Part shown: in pieces, positions 55,952 to 64,000 of the stretch
Layout of the letters: every line of letters begins with the position of its first letter
Position numbering within the stretch: the stretch's first letter is position 1
Origin: Betaproteobacteria bacterium HGW-Betaproteobacteria-22
GTDB taxonomy: Bacteria > Pseudomonadota > Gammaproteobacteria > Burkholderiales > Methylophilaceae
Reading direction: 5' to 3'
NCBI GenBank assembly: GCA_002842285.1
Contig: PHCJ01000004.1
Location: forward strand, 38,889-102,888
DNA: 64,000 nt
Notes under the pieces: generated by a model
Database searches by the model: none
Seen by the model: only the letters and a program-made list of their open reading frames with translations
What the model was told of the DNA's origin: nothing
Made by a program: the position numbers and the translations under genes

Positions 55952-57610
55952 TTACATTTTCTCAGGGGCGCTGACACCTAATAAATCCAATCCATTTTTA
56001 AGCACCTGCTGCGTTGCACTGATTAAACTTAAACGTGCCAATTTAAGCGCATCATCATCAATTAAGAATTTATACTCGTTGTAATAGCTGTGTAAATCAC
56101 TTGCCAATTCTTTTAAATAGTTGGCAATCACGTGCGGCGCTAACTCTGTCGCGGCATTGGCCACAACTTCCGGATAGTCACTTAAACGCTGCATTAAGGT
56201 TGTTTCATGCGCATTGTGCAACAACGACAAATCTGCATGTGCCAGTTTGGCTGCATCATCATTCCACTGACCGAGCACACTGCAAATACGCGCATGGGCA
56301 TATTGAATATAATAGACTGGGTTGTCATTGCTTTGACTGCGCGCCAAATCAATATCAAACACCAGCTGCGAATCAGCACGCCGTGCGGCTAAAAAATAAC
56401 GCGTTGCATCACAGCCAACTTCTTCAATCAGGTCACGCAGGGTCACGTAGCTGCCTGCACGTTTAGATAGTTTGACTTCTTCACCCCCACGCATGACGGT
56501 CACCATCTGGTGCAGCACGTAATCCGGCCAGTCTTTTGGAATGCCAATATTCAAGGCCTGCAAACCGGCTCGTACTCGTGTGATGGTGCTGTGGTGGTCA
56601 GCGCCCTGCTCGTTAATAACGCGCACAAAACCACGGTTCCATTTATCGGTGTGGTAAGCTACATCAGGCACAAAATAAGTGTAGCCGCCGTCCGTTTTAC
56701 GCATTACACGGTCTTTGTCATCGCCAAAGCTTGTTGTTTTAAGCCAGAGCGCATCGTTGGCTTCATAGGTGTGACCGCTGCTGATGAGCGCTTGCACTGT
56801 TTGCTCCACTTTGCCTGTGGCATAGAGTGCGCTTTCAAGGGAAAACACATCAAATTGAATCTGGAACGCTTTTAAATCCAAATCCTGCTCGTGGCGAAGA
56901 TAAGCTACGCTGAAGGCGCGGATTGATTCCAAATCGTTGATATCACCACTTGCAGTCACTTCAATGTCATCTGCCACCACGGTATGTTTAGCAAGAAATG
57001 CCGCGGCGATGTCATTGATATATTCGCCACGATAGCCATTTTCAGGAAAGCTTTCATGTTCGGTAGAGATGCCTTTGCAGCGCGCCAGCACAGAAATGGT
57101 GAGGTTATCTATCTGTGCACCGGCGTCATTGTAATAGAACTCGCGTGTGACATCCCAGCCATTGGCATCCAGCAGACGCGCCAGGCAGTCACCCACCGCA
57201 GCACCTCGCCCATGGCCTACGTGCAGTGGCCCTGTTGGATTTGCTGAAACAAACTCTACCTGGACTTTTTGATGATTACCGCTGTTGTTGCGCCCATATT
57301 GGCTACCTGCTTTAAAAATATCTTTAATCACGGCCTGTTTGGATTGGGCATTTAAAAAGAAATTAATAAAACCTGCACCCGCTATTTCGGTTTTAGCGAT
57401 ATAGTCACTGCTTGGCAGTGCGTCAATAATTTGCGTCGCCAGCACGCGCGGGTTTTGTTTAAGCGGTTTAGCCAGCACCATGGCCAGGTTGGTGGCAAAA
57501 TCACCATGCTCTGCCGACTTTGGGCGTTCTAATACAATGTTTAAATTTTCAACGTCAGGCGCAATAGTTTTTGCGGCGCGGGCAAGTAATTCGGTAAGAT
57601 GTGTTTTCAC
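55952..57610 (-). CDS. argS: arginyl-tRNA synthetase
   Basis: Class I synthetase charging tRNA-Arg. 552 residues with an N-terminal Add-1 domain, the HIGH-like motif [10 protein letters not shown] and [11 protein letters not shown] at the place of KMSKS (the second lysine is often absent in ArgRS). A C-terminal anticodon-binding DALR domain follows. It starts with GTG. It is divergent from priA. Confidence 0.95.
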   Translation of the reverse strand: MKTHLTELLARAAKTIAPDVENLNIVLERPKSAEHGDFATNLAMVLAKPLKQNPRVLATQIIDALPSSDYIAKTEIAGAGFINFFLNAQSKQAVIKDIFKAGSQYGRNNSGNHQKVQVEFVSANPTGPLHVGHGRGAAVGDCLARLLDANGWDVTREFYYNDAGAQIDNLTISVLARCKGISTEHESFPENGYRGEYINDIAAAFLAKHTVVADDIEVTASGDINDLESIRAFSVAYLRHEQDLDLKAFQIQFDVFSLESALYATGKVEQTVQALISSGHTYEANDALWLKTTSFGDDKDRVMRKTDGGYTYFVPDVAYHTDKWNRGFVRVINEQGADHHSTITRVRAGLQALNIGIPKDWPDYVLHQMVTVMRGGEEVKLSKRAGSYVTLRDLIEEVGCDATRYFLAARRADSQLVFDIDLARSQSNDNPVYYIQYAHARICSVLGQWNDDAAKLAHADLSLLHNAHETTLMQRLSDYPEVVANAATELAPHVIANYLKELASDLHSYYNEYKFLIDDDALKLARLSLISATQQVLKNGLDLLGVSAPEKM

Positions 57611-57682
57611 AATAATTGCATAACATGCTAAAACGCGTATTTTAACCTATCTGCTGTTAATTTTACTTAAAGTCCTTCACAG

Positions 57683-59896
57683 TTGAGTCCAGCCATCTTA
57701 AAAATTGCACTAGATGTGCCCTTAGACCGTTTGTTTGATTATGCAAGCAATGGCCAAAGTGCGCGCATCGGCCAGCGTGTACTGGTGTCGTTTGGCGCGC
57801 GTCAGAAAATTGGCATTGTGATGGACATTGCGCATGCGACAGATATTGCACCCGAAAAATTAAAGCCCGTGCTACAGGTTTTCGCAGACGAAGTGCCGCT
57901 CTCTGCTGAGCTACTCAATTTACTTAAATTTAGTGCCAGCTACTATCAGTATCCGTTTGGTCAGGCACTGTTATCAGCCTTGCCGACGCGTTTGCGGCAA
58001 ACTGCCCCCGCTTTGGCACGCAAGCAATTTCTTTATCGATTGACTGAAGTCGGCCGCTTGCTTGACGTCACACAAATGCCTAAAAGGCAGCGCATACTGC
58101 GTCAAATCATGGCGGCATTGCAAGTAGCCGGTCAATTAACAGAAGCGGAATTAAGCAATCTATCTACCACCGCGCGTAAAGCTGCCAAATCACTCGTGGA
58201 TTTAGGTTATGCAATGGCTGAACAAGTGCTTGTGCCACCGCGCGTTGCTGCCATTGGAGTTGCACCTGCCCCAGTGTTGAACGACGAGCAGGCAAACGCG
58301 GTGCAAACCATTACCCAACAAATGGATATATTTAAGTCGTGGTTGATTTACGGCGTGACGGGCAGCGGTAAAACGGAAGTGTATATACGTCTGATGCAAC
58401 ATGCGCTGCAGCATGGCAATGCACAAGTGTTGGTGTTGGTGCCGGAGATTAACCTCACCCCGCAACTTGAGGCGCGCTTCAGAAACCGCTTGCCTCAGTT
58501 CTCTCTGGTTAGTCTGCACAGTAGCTTGAGCGAGAGTGATCGCTTACATCATTGGCAGTTGGCGCAGTCTGGCGCAGCGCAGATTATAATTGGCACCCGT
58601 CTGGCGGTGTTTACGCCCTTGCCACATCTAAAGCTAATTATTATTGATGAAGAGCATGACGGTTCTTACAAGCAGCAAGACAGCATGCGCTACCACGCCC
58701 GCGATGTCGCTTTAGTGCGTGCCAAGCGCTTGGCTATTCCGGTCGTGTTAGGTTCTGCCACGCCATCTTTAGAAAGTTGGCATAACGCTACCCATAGCAA
58801 AACATCGGTCAATAAATATGACCTGCTCACCTTAAAAAAACGGGCTGTTAGTGCGGCCCAATTACCGGCCATCGCCTGTATCGATACCACCAAGGTAAAT
58901 TTGCAGCATGGCCTCACCCCGCAGCTGGTAACAGCGTTACGTAGCCGATTGGCGCGCAAGGAGCAGTCGCTGCTTTTTATCAATCGGCGCGGATATTCCC
59001 CAGTATTGCTCTGCTCGGCTTGCCACTGGATAGCGCCCTGTCTGCGCTGTAGTAGCCGGCTGGTGGTGCATTTGGGGCAAAGAAAACTACGTTGTCATCA
59101 TTGCGGGCATGAGCAAAAAATTGTTCAGCAATGCCCTAGTTGCGGTAATGCTGATTTGCATCCAACCGGGCATGGCACGCAACGGCTGGAGCAAACGCTC
59201 GCTCAGCTGTTGCCCGAAGCACGAATTGCCAGGGTTGATCGCGACAGTATCAGCCGTAAAGATGCGCTGGTTGAAATACTAGACCAGGTACACCGTGGTG
59301 AGATCGATATTCTGGTGGGCACGCAAATGCTGGCCAAGGGGCACGATTTTCCTAATTTGACTTTGGTAGGCGTGATCGACACAGACAGCGCCCTGCACAG
59401 CCCTGATTTTAGAGCCAGTGAACGTTTATTTGCTCAGTTGATGCAAGTAGCCGGTCGTGCTGGACGCGCAGACAAAGCTGGTCAGGTCATCATTCAAACT
59501 GCTTTCCCTGATCACGCGTTATTTCATGCTTTACGCAGCCAGGATTATGAAACTTATGCCCATGCCATGCTGGCCGAACGCGAGATGGTGCAGTTTCCTC
59601 CATTTGTTTTTACTGCATTGCTGCGCGCAGAAGCCCATGAATACCCCACAGTGCAGCAATTTTTGGATGACGCATTTCAGCACGCGCGCAGCTTAAACCA
59701 TGCGGTCACCGTTTATGATCCAGTACGGCCGAAAATGGAGCGCCTGAAAGGCATGGAGCGCGGCTATATATTGCTACATGCACAGCAGCGCGCTGTTCTG
59801 CAACATGTGCTCACTGCATTAGTTAGCGCGCTACGGACACATAAATTGGCAGCAAAAGTACGCTGGGCTGTCGATGTGGACCCGCTGGCGTTTTAG
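57683..59896 (+). CDS. priA: primosomal protein N' (replication restart helicase)
   Basis: 737-residue DEAH-type 3'-5' helicase that reloads replisomes at stalled forks. Walker A is GVTGSGKTEVY and Walker B DEEHD. Eight zinc-binding cysteines appear as CSACHWIAPCLRCS and CHHCG ... CPSCG, and the N-terminal domain carries the 3'-OH-binding residues. The start codon is TTG at 57683 with no ATG alternative that keeps the conserved N-terminus. Confidence 0.94.
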   Translation: MSPAILKIALDVPLDRLFDYASNGQSARIGQRVLVSFGARQKIGIVMDIAHATDIAPEKLKPVLQVFADEVPLSAELLNLLKFSASYYQYPFGQALLSALPTRLRQTAPALARKQFLYRLTEVGRLLDVTQMPKRQRILRQIMAALQVAGQLTEAELSNLSTTARKAAKSLVDLGYAMAEQVLVPPRVAAIGVAPAPVLNDEQANAVQTITQQMDIFKSWLIYGVTGSGKTEVYIRLMQHALQHGNAQVLVLVPEINLTPQLEARFRNRLPQFSLVSLHSSLSESDRLHHWQLAQSGAAQIIIGTRLAVFTPLPHLKLIIIDEEHDGSYKQQDSMRYHARDVALVRAKRLAIPVVLGSATPSLESWHNATHSKTSVNKYDLLTLKKRAVSAAQLPAIACIDTTKVNLQHGLTPQLVTALRSRLARKEQSLLFINRRGYSPVLLCSACHWIAPCLRCSSRLVVHLGQRKLRCHHCGHEQKIVQQCPSCGNADLHPTGHGTQRLEQTLAQLLPEARIARVDRDSISRKDALVEILDQVHRGEIDILVGTQMLAKGHDFPNLTLVGVIDTDSALHSPDFRASERLFAQLMQVAGRAGRADKAGQVIIQTAFPDHALFHALRSQDYETYAHAMLAEREMVQFPPFVFTALLRAEAHEYPTVQQFLDDAFQHARSLNHAVTVYDPVRPKMERLKGMERGYILLHAQQRAVLQHVLTALVSALRTHKLAAKVRWAVDVDPLAF

Positions 59897-60102
59897 TATG
59901 GCTTGTTCAAATGGATTTTCAGAACATTGCCGCCAGTGATACAGATTTTGGGTGAGTCAGTATGACTATGCTGGATAGTGGTTTAGAAACTTGCTTAACA
60001 CGCACTGCAATTGATCTTCGCGGTACATAGACAAAATCAGTCAAGCAATCTCGCTATTTTCGCATTTGATGTTAGATTGCCAAGCCTATTAGTTATTTCG
60101 AT

Positions 60103-61014
60103 TTATATTGCATCGGGCACCTGACCGCCATCCACCACCAGTACATCACACTGTGATTCCGCCAGTACATGCTTGGTCACACTGCCAAGTAACAACTCTT
60201 CCATGACATTTTGACCATGTTTACCCATGATGATTAAGTCCACATCAAACTCCTGCTCCTGGTCAATCACAGACTGAGAGGGATCGCCATGGATAACCAG
60301 TGGCGTATAGTCCCCAACATCCAAACCGGCAGCATCTGCTGTAGCACGTATTTGTGCAAACACCTTATCTCTGGTCGCAATACGATACTGCTTGAGTATA
60401 TTGTCATCTACGCCAGCGTAAGTAATTTTTCCCTCAAATGGCACTTCAAATGCATGCATCAATATGATTTCCGCATCCGGTGCCAACTGTACTGCAAACT
60501 TTATCGCATTTGCAGATGCGCTTGATAAGTCAATCGGAATCAGTACTTTTTTGTAGGGTTGGTGTGGAGACTGTTTAACCACCAGAACCGGATATCTGAC
60601 TGACTTTCTGATCAGTCTGGAGGCTGTGGAACCCAGCACATGATGCCTCAAAAAACCCTGGCCGCGCGCACCGATTACCAAAAGTTGAGCATCGAGCTGC
60701 TTGGCATAATCCGTTATCGCAGCCAAATGCGACCCATGCACAAGTGCCGCCTCTGGTTTGATATGGTAGTGTTGCTCTGCCTGCGCCACAAGCTGCTGCA
60801 AACATGCATTAGCCTCATCCTCAAGCTTGGACTTAACGCCTGAAACATCCTCGCCTATCCATTCCTTAAGTTTATCGATTGCATCCAGTTGCAGTGCATG
60901 AATCACAGCGCATTTTGCCTGATGTGCAGCAGCAACTTGCAGCGCCCTATCAACCGCATGTCTTGCTGGTGCAGAAAGGTCTGTCGCTACCAGAATTCGG
61001 CTTAAATTGGTCAT
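60103..61014 (-). CDS. universal stress protein, two UspA domains
   Basis: 303 residues consisting of tandem UspA domains, about 1-148 and 155-303. The first ends GARGQGFLRHHVLGSTASRLI and the second MGKHGQNVMEELLLGSVTKH, each the ATP-binding G-2x-G-9x-G(S/T) motif. Start ATG overlaps the antiporter stop as ATGA, so translation is coupled. A role in regulating or coexpressing with the antiporter is inferred. Confidence 0.93.
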   Translation of the reverse strand: MTNLSRILVATDLSAPARHAVDRALQVAAAHQAKCAVIHALQLDAIDKLKEWIGEDVSGVKSKLEDEANACLQQLVAQAEQHYHIKPEAALVHGSHLAAITDYAKQLDAQLLVIGARGQGFLRHHVLGSTASRLIRKSVRYPVLVVKQSPHQPYKKVLIPIDLSSASANAIKFAVQLAPDAEIILMHAFEVPFEGKITYAGVDDNILKQYRIATRDKVFAQIRATADAAGLDVGDYTPLVIHGDPSQSVIDQEQEFDVDLIIMGKHGQNVMEELLLGSVTKHVLAESQCDVLVVDGGQVPDAI

Positions 61015-62672
61015 GCCGCAGTCTCCTTTTTATTTTCCTGGACGAGGTTATAAATACTTTCAACCGTATAATGCACGGCATTTTGCATAGGGTAAATCAC
61101 CGTGACAGGTTTTGTACTACAATACAATTTTTGCTCCACGCCCTCTCTGGCGATAATCGCAACTTCGCCCTGAAACTCATGCTGTTTAAGTGCGTCAAGC
61201 AGACTGGTGTTCGATGCAATATCTGGCAATGCGCTCACTACCCATGCAGCGCCATTTAAAGGCAAGGTTTCCAGAAATTCTAAACTGGTACAATCGCCGT
61301 AATACACTGGCAAGCCCTGACGTTTCATACTTCTTATTGTTTCCGGGTCAAAATCCACCCCGATGACTGACAGCCCGGCTTTTTTAAGCCCAGAAGCCAG
61401 ACCAGCCCCGTAGCGGCCCATACCAAAAACAATCACATCAGCATGCTTTTGTACAACCTTACCGCTTTCAACCGCCATTTCTCTGAATGGTTTGCGTCTT
61501 TCAAACCAGCCCATCCACGGCGATAACTTTTCATACAGCGGGTGTGAAAAAAGAATCATGTATGTGGATAATGTAATAGTCACAATGCCGACTAAAGTTG
61601 TCAGGCTGAGCGCTTCTACACCAACATGACCGATGCTGATTCCCATGGCAACAAAAATGATCGAGAACTCACTAATCTGTGCCACCGTCAGACCAGCCAG
61701 AAAGCCTGTTCTTTTCCGGTAGCCCATGTAGCCCATAATCGCCATGACAATCAATGGGTTACCTATCAGCACAAATACTGACAACGCGATAGCTGGCCAT
61801 ATCTCAGCGCCCAGCGTGGACAGGTCAAGCTTTGCACCTAAATCGACAAAGAAAAATAGCAATAAGAAATCGCGAATACCGCTCAATCTTGCATGAATCG
61901 CATCACGATAAACAGTAGAAGCCAATGTAAAACCGGCTAAAAATGCCCCCGCCTCTTTGGAGAAACCTATCATCTCGCCTATTGCAGCAAAGCCGGTACC
62001 CCAGGCAATGGCAAAAATCAGCAGCAGTTCCTGAGACTTGGCTATCAAGGTTACCCACTTGGGCAAAATGTAGCGCATTAACACGTATATCACGACTGCT
62101 GCGACAGATACACGCCAAGCCAGCGAAAGTAGTACATCCTGCACCGCTGCATCACCATCGCTGCGCATAGCACTCATTGCCATCATGGCGAGCACTACGG
62201 CCAGATCCTGCACAATCAGGAAACCCACCGCAATACGTCCGTGCAAAGAGTCAATCTCGCGTTTGTCTGACAATAACTTGACGATAATAATGGTACTTGA
62301 AAAGGTAAGCGCAACGGACACATATAACGCTTCCATCATGGTCTTACCCAGCAACAGGATTAACACAAAACCAAACACGATGGTAAACGTCAATTGTCCT
62401 AGGCCTGTTGCCAGCGCCACAGGCCCGATGTGGCGGATATGCTGAAGGTCAAGCTTCAAGCCCACAATAAACAGCAGCACTGCCACACCTATCTGCGCGA
62501 ACAGGTCTATCTGCTCATGTGCGGTCACCAGCCCTAGCATAGATGGTCCTGCAATCAGGCCAATTGCGATATAGGCGATCAACAATGGCTGGCGCAGCCA
62601 AAGGGATATTGCGCCAGCCGCTGCAGCAATCATCAGTAATATTGCCAGTTCACTAAAAACCGAATGCATCAT
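61011..62672 (-). CDS. Kef-type cation:proton antiporter (CPA2) with TrkA-N domain
   Basis: 553 residues: about twelve transmembrane helices of a Na+/H+ exchanger domain, then a cytoplasmic Rossmann domain opening VFGMGRYGAGLASGLKKAGL that binds a nucleotide and gates transport. It resembles YbaL/KefB. GGAG lies before ATGATG. It is first in a two-gene operon with the stress protein, and no KefF/KefG partner is seen. The ion is not decided. Confidence 0.92.
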   Translation of the reverse strand: MMHSVFSELAILLMIAAAAGAISLWLRQPLLIAYIAIGLIAGPSMLGLVTAHEQIDLFAQIGVAVLLFIVGLKLDLQHIRHIGPVALATGLGQLTFTIVFGFVLILLLGKTMMEALYVSVALTFSSTIIIVKLLSDKREIDSLHGRIAVGFLIVQDLAVVLAMMAMSAMRSDGDAAVQDVLLSLAWRVSVAAVVIYVLMRYILPKWVTLIAKSQELLLIFAIAWGTGFAAIGEMIGFSKEAGAFLAGFTLASTVYRDAIHARLSGIRDFLLLFFFVDLGAKLDLSTLGAEIWPAIALSVFVLIGNPLIVMAIMGYMGYRKRTGFLAGLTVAQISEFSIIFVAMGISIGHVGVEALSLTTLVGIVTITLSTYMILFSHPLYEKLSPWMGWFERRKPFREMAVESGKVVQKHADVIVFGMGRYGAGLASGLKKAGLSVIGVDFDPETIRSMKRQGLPVYYGDCTSLEFLETLPLNGAAWVVSALPDIASNTSLLDALKQHEFQGEVAIIAREGVEQKLYCSTKPVTVIYPMQNAVHYTVESIYNLVQENKKETAA

Positions 62673-62750
62673 TTCTCCGTTTACATGCGCGAGACATTAC
62701 ATCTGCGCCGGACTGTTTTTTCAATTTCAACGGCCACAAACTTGGCCAAA

Positions 62751-63290
62751 CTAAACACAATCATCACCATCCATGACAGCATGTCCAAGCTTGCGCGCTA
62801 CCACATCATTATGCATGGCTAATTGCTTAAGTGCATCATCAAGCGTCTCAATCATGTTGCTAGTCAAGGCTAGTGAGACGCTCAAGCCAAATTTTTGCCC
62901 GATAGCCGTGGCTGAAATCGCTTGGCCACCGGCAATCACTCCCGGTAATGCCTGGCTCGCGGCACCCAGCTAACGCCTCTACTTGTGGCGGGAATACAAT
63001 CTATCCAATAGGCCATATCCAGCGCGGTCTTTCCTGCTTGTCTAGCGCATATTGCTAGAAGACGCTGATGCGCCTTTTAATAATATTAACTGATGCGGGT
63101 GATGATTATGATGTCCACCTGCTGTGTCACGCCAACACTTAGCACCTTGAGATCTGCTCGCAACGGAATCCAGACATGCACATCTCAGTCAAAATGACCA
63201 AAATTAGCCACTGATAGTTCCTGAATATCTGCCGCGCCATGCGTCAGCGCATCAAACAAAAACTGATAGTCAGCCTTAAAAAGCTAGGTA
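62751..63290 (-). pseudogene. decayed coding region, possibly ankyrin-repeat protein
   Basis: On the minus strand a 62-73 codon open stretch at 62751-62970 is preceded by frames that look protein-like but are broken by stops and frameshifts. AGKTALDMAYWID is ankyrin-like, LILLKGASAS likewise, and DYQFLFDALTHGAADIQELS lies further upstream. These could be pieces of one gene. I do not recognise the C-terminal part (IGQKFGLSVSLALTSNMIET). The ankyrin call rests on two short segments and is weak. Confidence 0.35.
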
Positions 63291-64000
63291 ATTAGGGTGT
63301 TTCATAACTATGGTAGCTTAGGAGAAACTGATGATTATTACCCTCAATAAGGGTTTAGTTGTTGTGCCAACTTTTTGAATGGCAGAAAGTGTATTTTTTG
63401 TGGTTCTTTTAAGGTCAATAAGACTGCTCGCGGTTACATTTAATGCAACCTCTCCTCTAACTGTATGGTTAAGTTGTTAAAGCAAGTTTCTACACGACTA
63501 TTCAGTATCGTCATCCTGTCTCACCCAAAATAAAGTAAAATAGTGTATTCGCGGGTGTAGTTCAATGGTAGAAAAACAGCTCCATAGCGGTGTGTGGAAT
63601 GGGTGTAACCAAACCTTAACCGCTTCTGGCACTTCCTATCGGATTTCGTTAATTATTTCACTCTAGCCGTTGCCCTGTAGCCTTGGTTGTTGGATAGTAA
63701 AGACGGTGAAGAATCATCCCACTGTAAAATCTACGGACAGTTCGGGGAACAGTGATTTATCAATTTCCCTATACCCAGCTTGTACGTTCTAATAATTTCC
63801 AAATGTTTCTTAAACAGTCAAAAACAATGGTTTTAATCGTAAAGTCATAACGATTCTCTACCACTCTTACTGTTAGATATGGGAAACCCCCAGTTAATGG
63901 GGGTTAAGAAACGTACATATGAAGATTTGAAACAACAGAGATTGTGGGTAGATTGTTTGTTATTGTTTGTATAGTGCTGTTAAAAGTTGTTAATTAACCT
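63291..64000. other. gene-poor, AT-rich region
   Basis: No open frame of 60 codons or more. It holds small hairpins at about 63339-63356 and a 7-bp stem AACCCCC / GGGGGTT at 63885-63905, and the tRNA-Gly-like fragment at 63551. It may be the start of an accessory region continuing beyond the window. Confidence 0.5.
63551..63573 (+). pseudogene. tRNA-Gly 5' fragment
   Basis: GCGGGTGTAGTTCAATGGTA plus GAA is the expected 5' acceptor strand and D arm of a bacterial tRNA-Gly, and a TAAAAT -10-like box lies just upstream. After it the sequence diverges; there is no proper anticodon stem with a glycine anticodon and no T arm closing the acceptor. I read it as a truncated tRNA gene. Confidence 0.65.

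Noticed and set aside
63897..63974. Short open frame beginning MGVKKRTYEDLKQQ
   Set aside because: Only 25 codons, starts inside a hairpin, no ribosome-binding site and no recognisable product.

Overview
The window reads as chromosomal core genome of a betaproteobacterium. The gene complement and protein sequences fit the Methylophilaceae (Methylotenera or Methylophilus type) best, but that is an inference from family resemblance and not a database result. Base composition is moderate, genes are densely packed on both strands, and no rRNA operon, prophage, transposase gene or CRISPR array was seen.

Layout. 1-9430: cytochrome c biogenesis (partial resB), cytochrome c4, engB, trmB, a MidA-type methyltransferase, a pteridine reductase, ttcA and topA. 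9461-17012: a strong bidirectional terminator, a PBP7-type peptidase, an orphan gcvH between two copies of a palindromic repeat (family A), then coiled-coil protein/holC/pepA divergent from lptF-lptG. 17013-19350: a palindromic intergenic region followed by a tightly coupled minus-strand operon for an ECF-like sigma factor, DUF3619, DUF3106 and an RDD membrane protein. 19584-22928: PP0621-family protein and the PilS/PilR two-component pair. 23070-32638: Na+/Ca2+ antiporter, ampD, an RND efflux adaptor and pump, a DUF2946-like peptide with a ZnuD-like TonB receptor, dgkA and yggX. 32789-39702: phoU, rpiA, ilvA, a YVTN beta-propeller lipoprotein with an aspartate run, EVE and DUF2237 proteins, and a DUF3108 protein.

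39820-47447 is a complete type IV pilus minor-pilin operon on the minus strand (pilE, fimT, pilV, pilW, pilX, pilY1), with overlapping or nearly touching genes. It is the probable target of PilS/PilR. 47738-59896: lptM-lysA, a small GIY-YIG nuclease gene enclosed by perfect inverted repeats, purU, ispH, tRNA-Thr(CGT), nudB, nadA, an SDR, dsbA, a SPOR protein, argS and priA. 60103-62672: a tandem-domain universal stress protein translationally coupled to a Kef-type cation/proton antiporter. 62673-64000 is gene-poor, with a decayed coding region and a tRNA-Gly 5' fragment.

The features most worth a second look are the GIY-YIG gene inside its inverted repeat, the roughly 110-bp palindromic repeat family that brackets gcvH, and the sigma/DUF3619/DUF3106/RDD operon. 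The last has the topology of a sigma/anti-sigma/periplasmic-sensor system.
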